DNA from: Elgaria multicarinata webbii
Taxonomy: Eukaryota > Chordata > Lepidosauria > Squamata > Anguidae
NCBI RefSeq assembly: GCF_023053635.1
Contig: NC_086173.1
Span: 143,067,197 to 143,131,196 of the forward strand
Reading direction: 5' to 3'
Length of the DNA: 64,000 nucleotides
Below, piece after piece: positions 23,761-58,410 of the stretch (positions within the stretch are counted from its first letter, which is position 1; every line of letters starts with the position of its first letter). A program made the translations under genes and the position numbers. The notes beneath the pieces are model-generated. The model was not told the origin of the DNA, did not search any database, and saw only the letters and a list, made by a program, of their open reading frames with translations.

Positions 23761-24167
23761 CCTTATTTAAACCAAAGTGTAAATAAAGAAGTGCTGGTCC
23801 CAGGTAACCTGCCTTACTGACCCTCTAGCAACCCATACTCTTAAGTGGATCCTCCTCTTCCGCCTCCTCCTTAGGAGATCACTCAGTTCTTTGCCAGTCT
23901 CTGTATCCATGCCACAGGCTAGAACTGGTGGGTTACTGGATTCTGGGGTGGAAGCAAGGCAAGAGAATGATGGGGGTGAAAAGGATGAGATGGGGAAGCA
24001 TTTTTTGTTACTACTCCCCAATATTCTTCCACCCCAGCCCACATGTTCTCATGTACAGCAGCACGACACATGCAGCTTCAAGGACCTCCACACGCTTACC
24101 CTCCACACAGGTCTATGGCAAAGGATCCAAGGTGAAAAACGTTTCAAAAGCACTGCCCTGCAGCAGC

Positions 24168-24255
24168 TTTACCCCCAACTCTGGTGCCCTCCAGATGTGT
24201 TGAACTCCCTCTCCCATCATGCCCAGACAGCATGGACGATCTGGAGGTCAGGGAA
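24168..24255. mobile_element. CAGCCTTCCCC-family MITE fragment
   Basis: ggtgccctccagatgtgttg then a shortened inverted arm atctggaggtcagggaaag. Confidence 0.6.
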
Positions 24256-25072
24256 AGCTGACCTACTTGTTCTCTCTGCTGCAAACGGTATGCCGCTCTG
24301 CAATCTCTTTCTTAAAAAATGGTATTGCAGAATTGCAAGGGAAAAAAGGGGTGGGGACATATCTCACAAAAAAAGCCAGAGGTCAAATGATATTTTCCCA
24401 CTAAACACCACCCATAAGTGTCCAGTAGCATAAGAGAATGTACTATCAGGAACTACGGCCGTGGGAAGAGTAGGCACATGGGATGGAGCGCCCCCACCCA
24501 CCCCAGATAATGATCAAAGGGTGGCTCGACCACCCCATAAACAGAAGCTAGTAAAACTGGCCTAAAAGACATCAGAGGGTGAGGCAAGCCTCAGGAGCCC
24601 AGCTTAAGACAAAAATGCCATTGACACAGATAGAATCTCTCTCATATTTATTGTCAGAGGTCGGATCTGTACCACAGCGGGTATTGTGATTGCAAAAAAC
24701 AGGGAGCTGAGAAGTAGGCTGGGGAGGAGCTAGGAGGGGGTGATTACAGCTTGGTGCATGGAGGAAGATGGGCTCAGCCCAATTTGGCACAAACACTCAT
24801 ATATTACAAATATGAACTTTTGGGTGGGTGGGTGGGGTGCAGCTGCGTGATTAGGAGCTACAATGTGCAGGGGATGGAGCGGGGGGCTTCACACACCTGG
24901 CCAAGAAGTACCTCTTTTCTCACAGGGCTCCTATGACCTTAGCATCAGGGCTGCAGGCAGAAATTCAACACGTTTATTTTTTCTCACCATGAACAAAGAG
25001 TCGAGTTATGAATCTACTGAGATTACAAGCTTCTTCTTTCATGGCCATAATAAATGTGTCTGATTCTGAGGC

Positions 25073-25206
25073 AGCTTTCCGCAACCTGGTGCCCTCCCGA
25101 TGTGTTGGACCTCAACTCCCAGCATCCTTCATCCACCCAGGCCAGCTGGAGGATGCTGGGACTTGTAGCCCAACACATCTGGTGGGCACCAGATTGGGGA
25201 CGGCTG
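25073..25206. mobile_element. CAGCCTTCCCC-family palindromic MITE
   Basis: Both arms present: ccgatgtgttggacctcaac and gacttgtagcccaacacatc. Confidence 0.7.
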
Positions 25207-25209
25207 TGC

Positions 25210-25275
25210 CAAGGCACCACCAGATTGTTTGTTGTGATTTTGCGGCAACGGACTAACATGGCTACCCCTCCGGCA
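25210..25275 (+). repeat. 3' end of an unclassified sauropsid repeat
   Basis: ggactaacatggctacccct is a familiar interspersed 3' end in reptiles; class not determined here. A related tail (aggctctagtccac) lies near 56910-56985. Confidence 0.4.
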
Positions 25276-26315
25276 CCTCCCTGCCAGAAAAGACGACATC
25301 TCTTGAATTTCTGCCTATAGGGCAGATGTTGAAGCTACAAAAGTCCAACCAGGAAGAACTCTATTAAGCGGTGTTGGTGTGCATGTCAAGTGCTCCTTCC
25401 CAAGAGTTTCCTCCAGGCTTGTTTGGGAAGGGAAAAGGAGAGTGCTGACAATCATCTTGTTTAAGCAAAGACACAACCCCCCCCCCTCATATTCTTAACA
25501 AGGCCCACAAAAGAACTAGGTATTATCCATTTGGGGAGGTTCCCTTTCGCTCTCCAAGGAGAGGAAGGTTTGGGAGCTTCATCCTGAATTCACGGGTGTG
25601 ATGTGCAGTTGGTGTGCCCTTGATCACCAGCCTCCCAGGGAGCCACGGCTAAGATACCCCAAAAATGGAGAAGGAGGGCAGAAGTCTTTTCTAGGGAGGA
25701 AAGGTGGGAAGGCAGTAGAGGATGATGGGGACAGGGGCAAGAAGTGGTGGCCAGGAAGCAAAACCCCCCAAAAGGCAACTGCTACATGATCAAGATCATA
25801 AGTGCAATGGTAAGTGAAATCGCGGAAGAGATGTGATTTTGGAGTGGGACAGGGAAGAAGGTACGGGGGAAATAGGCCACAGAATGCTGGAAACAGGTGG
25901 GTCTTTTTTGCTTTGGGGGTTGGGAAGGAGAGGAGGAATGGGAACCTGAGGAGCAGGTTGACCACCTTAACCAATGAGGGTCAGATTGGGGGATGGGGCT
26001 AAAGAGCAGACCGAAGAAATAGCCGAAGGACAAAAAGCTCCTTCCAACCCACAAGGTCAGAGTCCAGCAAGTTTAGAAGCAGTGGTGGATGGTTTGAGGG
26101 CCTCATGTCCCATCAGAGCTTTTGCTGCGGTGGAGAATATTCATGAACCCCGAAAAACCTGGCCTGGAGCTGTCCTCCAGTTGCTCCTGGGGATGGGCTG
26201 CCCAGCCTGTTTCGGTAGGAGGAAGTGAATGCCCTTGCTTGAGGCTTGCGTGCTAATACTGAAAAGTACTGGATGAGGCAATCGTGGAGGGGAGAGGCAG
26301 GGGAACTTTGGAAAT

Positions 26316-26340
26316 GCGTGTGTGTGTGTGTGTGTGTGTT
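26316..26340. repeat. (GT)n microsatellite
   Basis: About 12 GT units. Confidence 0.85.
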
Positions 26341-26405
26341 TGGGGTGGGGGTGGGATGTACGTGGGGGGCTGGCGTTGGTGCATGTATGTGGGTGTGGGA
26401 TAAAC

Positions 26406-26566
26406 AGGAACCTAGGAAGTCACCTTACTCTGAGTCAGGCCACTGGGCCCAGTGTTGTTTATTCTGACTGACAGTGGCTTTCCTGATCTTTTTCACCGGA
26501 GATGTCAGGGGCTGCCCCTGGAGCCTTCTTCATGCGGTGCTCTACCACTGAACGACAGCCCTTCAA
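26406..26566 (-). mobile_element. tRNA-derived SINE overlapping the SLC6 3'UTR
   Basis: aacctaggaagtcaccttac at its 3' end and a decayed tRNA-like head (ggtgctctaccactgaacga) at the right. Same family as 14121-14300. It carries the candidate poly(A) signal. Confidence 0.65.
26458..26463 (-). other. Candidate poly(A) signal of the SLC6 gene
   Basis: An AATAAA hexamer on the minus strand, about 430 nt past the stop codon. It lies inside a tRNA-derived SINE (26406-26566), so the element may have supplied it. No transcript evidence. Confidence 0.35.
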
Positions 26567-26892
26567 CTCTACGTGTGCAGGGTGTGTGTGGTGCAGGTAC
26601 GTGCGTGTGTGCGTGCGTGCGTTGTTCTTGCCCACTGCTGCTCTGAGCACCTCCATCCAGCCAAATCTGATCCAGAGCTTTTCATCCCCCCCACGTACCT
26701 CCCTGAAGACAGCCTCGTATGGAAAGTGCTCGACGCAACCAGAGGGCAAGAAGAGCAAAGGGGCCTTCCTTGATCTCTCGCGTTGGGATCCTGCCTCCGT
26801 GAAGGGCGGAGTGCTCCGCCTGCTATCCCCCGCTCCCCGTAACCGGTCTCGGTGCCTGGCGTTATTGCTATGGGGACAGAGGGCACGAGAAA

Positions 26893-50245
<23,353 letters not shown>

Positions 50246-50439
50246 GGCACTGGGCTGGCGGCAGGGCTCCGCGGCAGAAGTCTGAGACGGGTGTCGGGTC
50301 GGGAAACTGGCTCCGGGTCTGGGAGGGGATCAGGGTGCAGCCTCAGAAGCAATCCACAAAGCACTTGAAGGTGAGACGGAAGAACCTCATTGATGGGGAT
50401 TTACACCAGGAAAATGGGCAGTGGGCGAGAGCCTGGGCA

Positions 50440-50650
50440 GGGCCTTGAGCTCAAAACCAGGCAGCACGGACCAGGCTGAGCAGATGCTCCATCGCTCAGC
50501 TCTAGCACCGAGCTCTGTCGCTCGGAGGAGAAGGGACGGGGAGAGGCAACGGCATCTGCTCCTGTTTCCCCGCCCAGCTTGCGCCTCATTGGCCGCCGCT
50601 CCTGACATCAGGCTCGCCAGCTGCATTCTGGGACTAGGAGTCCCCCTTGC
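50440..50650 (-). promoter_or_regulatory. GC-rich promoter of the SLC6 gene
   Basis: CpG-rich DNA directly upstream of the start exon. On the minus strand there is a CCAAT box inside cggCCAATgag (about 50585-50592) and a GC box gggcgggg (about 50565-50575). This fits a TATA-less start near 50.5 kb and a 5'UTR of about 250 nt. A plus-strand ATG in a good context begins at 50662, so the promoter could be bidirectional. Confidence 0.55.
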
Positions 50651-50661
50651 TGCTGGGTACC

Positions 50662-50862
50662 ATGGAGATACTGGCGGATGGAGCCAAGCAGGTGCATGGC
50701 AGACTTGGCAGCTTCTCAACAGCCAGAGAAACGAAGCGCTCGATACCCTCAATGCAGGAGCAAAACAAGAAAGGTTGTGAAGTGATATTAGGTCAGGCGG
50801 GGAGTTCCTCATCTGCTAGCAGCAAGGATCTGTCTGCCTATCAGGAAGTGAAAAGCAAGTGA
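50662..50862 (+). other. Possible divergent open reading frame beside the SLC6 promoter
   Basis: Begins gtaccATGGAG and reads MEILADGAKQVHGRLGSF, ending at 50862. No domain recognised. It could be a first exon (a weak donor AAG|GTTGTG lies near 50774), an upstream antisense transcript, or chance. Confidence 0.2.
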
Positions 50863-51206
50863 AAATAGGCTTTGAACAGGAAGGGACTTGGTGAATCAAT
50901 CATCTACATCAACCCTTTCCTGCAACAGGATATATCATATATAATGTTTTAAAAAATAAATAAATTTGCAATTATAACAGAAACTGTTTTTGTTCCCCTC
51001 AGCTTTTTTGTCTTTTTCTATTAAAATGTCCCATATAACGAAAGCATCCTCAACGGATGCCTGCCTAAACTTTCCTTGAAAGTCTTCCCATGCTGGGAAG
51101 GAGTTTTTACACTTGAAGCTGGAGACTCCGATTTCATTTGAGGCTGTGAATTCATTCTGGGTTTCAGTCAGACCCAGCCAGAACTTTAAGGGAGCTATCC
51201 CAGGTG

Positions 51207-51209
51207 CGT

Positions 51210-51243
<34 letters not shown>
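51207..51243. repeat. (CA)n microsatellite at the CR1 junction
   Basis: About 18 CA units between the MITE break and the 5' end of the CR1 copy. Confidence 0.88.
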
Positions 51244-51244
<1 letters not shown>

Positions 51245-51254
51245 AAAACCCCAA

Positions 51255-51712
51255 AATACTGTGGAAAGCTCCAGGATGATCAGGGGTCTGGAAACAAAGC
51301 CCTATGAAGAGAGACTGAAAGAACTGGGCAGGTTTAGCCTGGAGAAGAGAAGATTGAGGGGAGACATGATAGCACTCTTCAAATACTTAAAAGGTTGTCA
51401 CACAGAGGAGGGCCAGGATCTCTTCTCGATCCTCCCAGAGTGCAGGACACGGAATAACGGGCTCAAGTTAAAGGAAGCCAGATTCCAGCTGGACATCAGG
51501 AAAAACTTCCTGACTGTTAGAGCAGTACAACAATGGAATCAGCTACCTAGGGAGGTTGTGGGCTCTCCCACCCTAGAGGCCTTCAAGAGGCAGCTGGACA
51601 ACCATCTGTCAGGGATGCTTTCGGGTGGATTCCTGCATTGAGCAGGGGGTTGGACTCGATGGCCTTGTAGGTCCCTTCCAACTCTGCTATTCTATGATTC
51701 TGTGATTCTAGA
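51255..51712 (+). mobile_element. CR1 LINE 3' end
   Basis: ggatgatcaggggtctggaa to tctatgattctgtgattcta. Part of the C-terminal frame remains open ([34 protein letters not shown]). 5'-truncated. Confidence 0.92.
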
Positions 51713-51894
51713 GCTCAGGCTGGTTCTGACTAAAACACAGAATGAATTCACAGCCCCAACCAAAATCGGAGTCACCTGCCTCTACTGCGTTTTCATAAAC
51801 GTCCTAGTCAGCTCAGTTCTTGAACTGCTGTTGCAGTAAGAAGTATTTTATAAAGTTTTGCCTAGATCTACCTCCTTGTGAGTTAAGCCTATTA

Positions 51895-52045
51895 TTAGGA
51901 ATATACGAAGACCATTTGGCTCATCTAGCTTGGTATTGCTGACATTGACTGGCAGTGGTTCTCCAGAGTTTTCCAGCCTTACCTGCAGATGCTCAGGGAA
52001 CTGAGCCTGGAAATCAGAGTTCTTGCAAAGACCTTTGCCTATATG
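51895..52045 (-). mobile_element. tRNA-derived SINE (second family), decayed
   Basis: ttggctcatctagcttggta and tacctgcagatgctcagg; head lost. Confidence 0.6.
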
Positions 52046-53254
52046 CAATACAGTTTCACTTACTTACACTTACATTGCCCATGTGCCCAAGGGTTTTCTG
52101 AGCTTTAAATAAGTGCCTTGCAGTTTTAAACATCTGCCAGCAATTATGAGGTCTACATGCTTGCAATTTTGTGATGGGAAGTTGAATTTCTTCAAAGCTA
52201 AATTCTGTTCATGCCTCACAGAACCATGTACAATCCAAAGTGAACGAGAGCTGTCTTCCTGAGCACAGTAACATTGGGGCAGGTTGTATCTGCAACAAGT
52301 GGACCCTTGGTAGTAAGAATGAACCAAAATACCTCCTCTGAAATGGGCCCAAAGAGCAGATGTAACATCCCAGTTAAACTTATGAACTAGAATTCTCTGG
52401 TGTTGCAGCAAGCTAAGCCATTCATTTACTGGGTGATCGTAGGAAAGACACGGATTGTCCTCCTGTTCAACTATATAGAAATAATACTGACCTACCCTCC
52501 AAAGGAGTTGTAATGACTAAGAAAAATAGGCAAAGCTTTTTATTTCTTTTATAACACTGAGAGGGAAATATCAATACTATTAGTATGTAGCATAAATACT
52601 AATACTATTGTAGCTTCCTGTAGGCATGTGATAAAGCCTGTTACTTCCCTCCCGCTCTTGTCAGTCTGGGCAACACTTCCTCCCCCACCCCAAAGACCCA
52701 GGCTCATGAGAACTGAGATCAGGAACACATTCCCATGGACAGCCTGCCCTGTTGCCATGGCGTCCAGGGAGCAAACAATCCCATGCCACAGTTAAGTCTC
52801 CCCATAGCAGACAGTGGCCACGCTCACAGGGCAAACACAGGGCCCCTTTTCTAAGCTGGGGAGTGAGGGTGAATGCCTCAGAACATGAGGGGAAGGCAGG
52901 GCCTCAGGCTGATCCCTTTGTAATGTGAAAAGAGGCCAAGGATGCTTCTGGGCACAGCTCCTCAACAGGAAACATATTGTATCTTCCCCAAGCTAGATAG
53001 ACGTGTGGGAATCCAAGGCAAGGCCAAAGGACTTGACACAGCAGACACAAAGAGCATAGTTCAGCAGTTTTCAAACACTCCAACTCTTTCTGCATCAAAT
53101 TGTCAGCTGAGGAAGCCCTGTATTGCAGTGGATTCTGGGAAGCGTTCTGGGCCTATTTCTTTATATAAATTGATATCCCTCCCCTTATCATATGGGACCT
53201 TGGAGAGAGTCACAACAAATACAATTTAATATTGAAACAGACAATAATTACCCA
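52046..53254. other. Intergenic, nothing recognised
   Basis: Between the SLC6 promoter and USP19. Short incidental frames only. Confidence 0.4.
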
Positions 53255-53660
53255 AAGACCTGCTGAAAAAGAAAAGCCTTCAGTTGCCCCAGAGATGTAT
53301 ATTAAAATAGGAGCCAAGTGGAGCACATAAGTGGGGTGTTACTGCTGAAAAGGCCCTCTGATGAGTCATAGATTATTTTTTAACCTCTGCCAGTGGGAGC
53401 ATTTTCAGAAGGCCCCACCTGACAACAAAGCCCTGATTATATGGGGAAAGGCATCCCTTCAGGTATCTGACGGGCAGCCACTGTAGATCTTTGAAGAAAG
53501 GTGTAGTATGGTCCCTTAAAGGCACACCCATTAACAGCTGAGCTGCTGCATTCTGCACTAGCTAGTCTCCAGACCATCTTCAAGGGCAGCCCCACACAGA
53601 GCAAGTTGCTGAGGTTAACCAGTGCATGGATAACTGTGGCAACAATTTGTTGTGATGGTG
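53255..53660 (-). mobile_element. L2-like LINE fragment, old
   Basis: Reverse frame NAAAQLLMGVPLRDHTTPFF and DLQWLPV is the LINE C-terminus; cagtgcatggataactgtgg aligns with the same part of 2769-4575. Confidence 0.7.
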
Positions 53661-55174
53661 GTACCCCATTTGTCCTATTATAATATCAAAGACTGAGGGG
53701 CCAGTTTTTAAAGGCTCACTGTGCCACGACACAGGCTCTTTACAACAGGCCTGTCCGTGGACACTCCCTGCTCAAGCTAAGCACCACCACTTTATGAGCC
53801 TGAGGTGAGGGACAAACACTACCTTTCTACAAACTATGTGGAGAAAGGGGTTAAACATGAATAATTTCAGGAATAAAATAATGCACTGTGAATTATATGT
53901 GCTGATGGTGAATTAATGTCAGAATGGGTGTTATATGTATATAAATGCAGATGATAAATGCCAAGGAGACACGTGGGATTTTTGAGGTAGCAAAACAAAC
54001 TGAATAAAAATTTATTTCAATGTTCACAAACTTTGTTTCATAATAAAACTTTTCAGACCCTTGTTAAAACCTCTCATCCAATCCTTTCTTTCTTCTCATA
54101 CACACTTTCCTTTCTCTCACACCTTCACTCTTGAACTTTCTTTATTATCAGGATTGTTTAATATACCCCAACTGACTATCTGCACACTACACTCAAAAGA
54201 CAACCCTCTCTACCCTGATCCTCTAATTCTCCCTCCAACCAGAGTACTTTAAAAAAAACACCCCCTTATCACCTCAGTCATTCCCTTATATATCCTCCTC
54301 CCCCCTCCTAAGATATTTAATCTCCACCCACTCAGGTCAACATTCTAAACACAATAGACTTACAAATCAGTCATACATTAGGGAACTGACTTGTGGGGTG
54401 TAATGCCATACTCACCCCCCCACCCCACCCTACCCCTGCAGCATGGTTTAGCTTGCCGTCTGTCCCTCAAGTGCTTTTCACTCTTGGAAGATAGGGGAAA
54501 TACACTTGTGGACAGGATCTATGGGGAGGTAAGCAGCAGGCACAGACAAGATTCAGCAACCCTTTGCCACATGCCTCTTTTGCTCTAAAAACAGACTGCA
54601 CCAACTCCTCTCGTTTGGCCCTCAGTTCACACAGGGCACTTGCCAGTGCTGCTGGCTGTCCTCGTTATTCCATGTGAATGGAGAAAGCACTCAAAGCTTA
54701 CCCAACACTCCTCTGCAGCTCCGTGCTTGTAGTGTGATTGGTAAAAGCAATCCCTTGTCTTCAAGGGAAGGATGTCAGCCATCTTTGAAGGGCCCCATGT
54801 ATAGTTTGAACATTACTGGTTTATTCTTAGAAGTCCAGACAACTATTTTTACACTAACTTACAGCCTTGCTAACAGCCAGGTCCTCACTCCTTCCTTGCT
54901 CTCACCTGTTTTCTATTCTCCAACTGATCGTCTCCCTTCCTATTCTAGAATGTAAGCCTTTGTGGCAGTGATTTGTTGTTTTATGTACAATGCCATGCAC
55001 ATTGATGGAGTTACTGTTATACAAATAAATAAATGCTGATGCTAATAAAACAATAATGATGAAATTAGGAAGCTTTTCTGTTCTAGATGGGGTTGCACAC
55101 CCTTGGAAAAACCAGGTACAGCTTTGGGGGCTGCTCTTGAATTCATTATTCTGAGAGGTACAAGTGTCCTCTGT
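53661..55174. other. Intergenic, nothing recognised
   Basis: Pyrimidine-rich 54080-54330 and an old SINE/LINE-like tail near 54945-55040 (aatgtaagcctttgtggcag). No gene. Confidence 0.4.
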
Positions 55175-55900
55175 GGAGAGGAGTGTATGCAGGTATCCCA
55201 ACTACACCCTTTATTGCATAGGGATAGCCTTGCCACTGTAGTTCATGTTTTCATAACATCATGCTTAGATTACGGTAATCCACTTTATGTAGGGCTGTTA
55301 CCCTCATGTTTGGTTCAGAAGCTGCAGCTAGGACAGAATGCGGCAGCCAAAATACTAAGTAGGGCACCTGACCATGCCCATATTACATTGGTGTTAAAGG
55401 GATTGCACTGGCTGCCTGTTAACTACCAAGCCAAGGTCTTGTTGCTGATGTCATATAGCACGTTGACTGCCTTGGAACTAGGTGAGCTGGGGGACCTCCT
55501 TCCCTCATACAGAACCGTTTGATCAATAAGACCATTGGAGGAGGCCTTGCTGGTGGTACCAAGAACTCTAGGTTGCGGATGCCAACCCATAAGCAGGCTT
55601 TCTGCGTAGTGGCACTCACCTTTTGAATTGCCCTCCCCACAGGTATCCAGGGGGTGAAAAAATGTGCTATGATTTAGTCTTCTGTTCAAAAACATGTCTC
55701 TTCAAGTCAGGCCTTTCCTGACCATTAGTGTTGTTTTGTGTGGCTGCGTTTTTGAGTTTGGATTTATGGGGACATATATCTTATTGTGGAGTTTTTTGTA
55801 TTTGAATCTATGTTTTGGATTTTCAATTTGTATTGAAAACCACTTTGAGATATTTTTGGATACGGCAAGTGGTCTAGAAATTGATTAAATGAATAAAATA
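55175..55900 (+). mobile_element. L2-like LINE C-terminus and 3' end
   Basis: Frame reads LHRDSLATVVHVFITSCLDY, then VQKLQLGQNAAAKIL and LKGLHWLPVNYQAKVLLLM. 3'UTR ends with gaaaaccactttgagatatt and an A-rich tail. Confidence 0.8.
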
Positions 55901-55954
55901 AAACATTATTTTGCAGCCTACATGGCACTAACTATGTTATCCCTTGCTGCAGGT

Positions 55955-56108
55955 GTATAATAGTAGTTTTAAATGGATATTGTTTTTATGCTTTTGATGG
56001 TTTTAAATTTTTGAATATTTGCTTTGTAATGTTCATTGTTTTTAACTTTTGTAAACCGCCCAGAGAGCTTCAGCTATGGGGTGGTATATAAATGTAATAA
56101 ATAAATAA
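55955..56108 (+). mobile_element. L2-like LINE 3' end
   Basis: aaaccgcccagagagcttca, then ctatggggtggtatataaat and an AAAT tail; directly follows the preceding LINE. Confidence 0.78.
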
Positions 56109-57385
56109 AATAGATGTTATTTATCCTTCTGGGTTCATGTGGTTCTCTCATTCACCCTGAAACAAAGCCACTTCCACTTCAGTTTAAGCGGCCCACTGCT
56201 CACAGTATCAAGCAAGGCTAGTGAAGGGACAAGCAACAGGAAAGGCCAAAAGTTCTCTCAGAAGAGTTGCTCTATGCTGTCCTGGTCTTTGCTCCCTGGT
56301 TAGTGCAGGATATATAGAATATCAGAGAATCGCTGGGGAATAGTTGTTTTTTAGTCTGCCAAATGTTCAAAGCTCTTTAGACCCCTCTGTGCATATGTGT
56401 GCATGAGGCCCTGCTCTGTGTCTTTTCTTTGTTTAAACACATGGTAACAAGAATGGCCATTGCTATCTAAGCTACCCCCTTTTGTTCTGCCTGAATCAGG
56501 TTTGTTTCTCAATAAGAAACTTCTGTACACAATTTAGTGTCCATTTCATCCCACTGATTAAGATAAGGTGGTCATTTCCCACGAATGAACACCTCACCAA
56601 ATGAATCTGAATAGTTACAGCATCAGAGAAAATGCCTGTTTTCAAACATTTTATCTGACATAGTAACTACTGAGTTTGGCACATGCAGGCTTTATCATTA
56701 TATACAGACTATTATCTCATTAAGAAATGTAGGAAAGAGACCTTTGTTACACATGGGGCTATTATTTTCTGTGATAAGGTAACCTAAATAATATGCTAAG
56801 TATATTGCTATATATACTAATTTGCATTGCTAATACTCCTTCTGTAATTGTAGTGAAAAGATATATTTCCCAATCACTGATAAAGCACTATATAATATTC
56901 TTGCACCTGATAAAGTAGGCTCTAGTCCACAAAAAATATTCCATAATAAAATGTGTAGGTTTTTAAGGTGCCATAATTACTTGCAATACTATATATTTTA
57001 AAATTTCTGATTTACTACTATGGCTGAGAATTATAAATACATGTAGAGGGAAAAGTTTATAATGGGCACATCAATACACATCAGCAAGTGCATACACAGC
57101 AAGAAGGTAGGACATAATTCTGAGAATTCCTGGTTTATAGCCCTTTTCTGTGCCAAGAGCTCAGGGCAGCATAAAAGTAATTTCATATAGAAAGCAAACT
57201 GTGCCACCAGTCCTTCTTCTCCCGGCTCCCAGAATGCATTGCCAAGGGGACAACAAGAATGAGAGTACTAATTCAGGTTGCAGTTTTATCTCCTCAGTGG
57301 TGTCCAGGCTGGAAGTCCATGCCAAGGTGGCATGGCAGCAGACAGAAAGCACACAGACACAGGAAGAAGCAGCGCTGAGTAGAAT
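56109..57385. other. Intergenic, AT-rich
   Basis: A degraded repeat end at about 56880-56990 (gataaagtaggctctagtcc). No coding signal. Confidence 0.45.
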
Positions 57386-58290
57386 TTAATAACTCAGGAC
57401 CCAAGACAAACATCAACTTTATACAAAGAGAGAGAGCAAGACTGAGGCTTCCTGGGAGTGGGCCCAGAACAGCCTCATTTGGTTACAGCAATTCCGAGCA
57501 TGGGTAACAGGGATGGGGAGCCAAAAATTTAAATAGAGATGGTGACAGCAGTGGCTTCCCACCCCAAGGAAGTGACAAGGGGCCAAGAAATCCAAAATGA
57601 CCAGGAGAAGGTAGCCAAGTAATAGGGCAAACCACAGTTCCATGCCTTCTGTGAAGGATGAGAAGGCAAGAGCAGGTGCCAACCACAACCCCCCTTCCCC
57701 CTAACTGCCAGACTAAGCAATGCTGGTGAAGGGACCAAAAAACCCAAAACCAAAAACAGGAGAGACACACGTCCCTCATGAAGGGGCATTTTACAGCCAA
57801 GATGGTGTCCTGAGCTTGGGAAACCAAGAAGGAGTAGGCTTGGGAGAGTAGAAGCGTGGGCAAAGAGGGACTGTGGAAGATGGTGAAGCAGGCACCCATG
57901 GTATGGCAAATTGGGAGAAGGCCCCTTAGGGGCAGACACCAATGACCCCCCCCCTCAAATAGGACAGGCTGGGTATGCAAGAGGAGTGCAAGGTGTCCTA
58001 ACCGGAACCTTTGGGGCAGGAGCTTCAGGGATCGCACTGGGGGCTCAATGGATTTCTCCCTGCATGCCAGCACAGAGCAGCTTCTAGCAGGGGACACAAA
58101 AGGAACCTTTCCAGCTTGCAGGGGAGGAGGAAGGGGTGGAGCAGAAAGTGCTTGTGTGCTCAAGAAAAGGTCACAGCAGCTCCTCCTCCTTCCCACTGCA
58201 GGGGTACGCCAAGGTGCGGTGGGTGGGTGGGTGGGAAGTCACAAAACAAAGCCTTTTTTATGTACACCCCCACCCCCAGTGCAGAATGCC
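57386..58290 (-). other. Probable 3'UTR of the USP19 EEVD isoform
   Basis: Downstream of the EEVD stop codon. GC-moderate, non-repetitive sequence with an incidental 237-codon open frame that shows no recognisable domain. ATTAAA variants on the minus strand lie near 57386-57391. The end point is a guess. Confidence 0.4.
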
Positions 58291-58410
58291 TTAGTCAACT
58301 TCCTCCATGTTGCTGTAGGATGGAGTGGGGCGCTCTGCAACCCCCTCCGGTGCCAACACGGGAGCCACTTCAGGGGCGATGCTGGTTCCAAAGGGTGGCG
58401 AGCTAATTCC
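58291..58410 (-). CDS. USP19: USP19 alternative last exon, cytosolic EEVD tail
   Basis: Acceptor ctgtttgcag is followed by 39 codons in phase 0: GISSPPFGTSIAPEVAPVLA, PEGVAERPTPSYSNMEEVD, then TAA. EEVD is the chaperone (Hsp70/Hsp90-type) C-terminal motif that I recall for the cytosolic USP19 isoform. Exon use is inferred from phase, splice site and motif; no transcript was seen. Confidence 0.82.
   Translation of the reverse strand, partial: GISSPPFGTSIAPEVAPVLAPEGVAERPTPSYSNMEEVD

Larger units (their letters stand above)
24256..26315. other. No gene seen apart from MITE and repeat ends
   Basis: Apart from 25073-25275, the sequence is unassigned; 25580-26060 is purine-rich on the plus strand. 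It lies beyond the SLC6 3' end. Confidence 0.4.
51111..51788. mobile_element. CAGTGGTGGCTGG-family MITE split by a CR1 LINE
   Basis: Left half 51111-51205 (ggctgtgaattcattctggg), right half 51713-51788 (atgaattcacagccccaac). Between them are a (CA)n run and a CR1 copy. Confidence 0.78.

Noticed and set aside
51204-51641. 145-codon plus-strand frame
   Set aside because: A translated CA repeat fused to the CR1 C-terminus; LINE remnant, not a host gene.
57483-58196. 237-codon minus-strand frame
   Set aside because: It lies just downstream of the USP19 EEVD stop codon, has no known domain and overlaps another open frame; best explained as 3'UTR.
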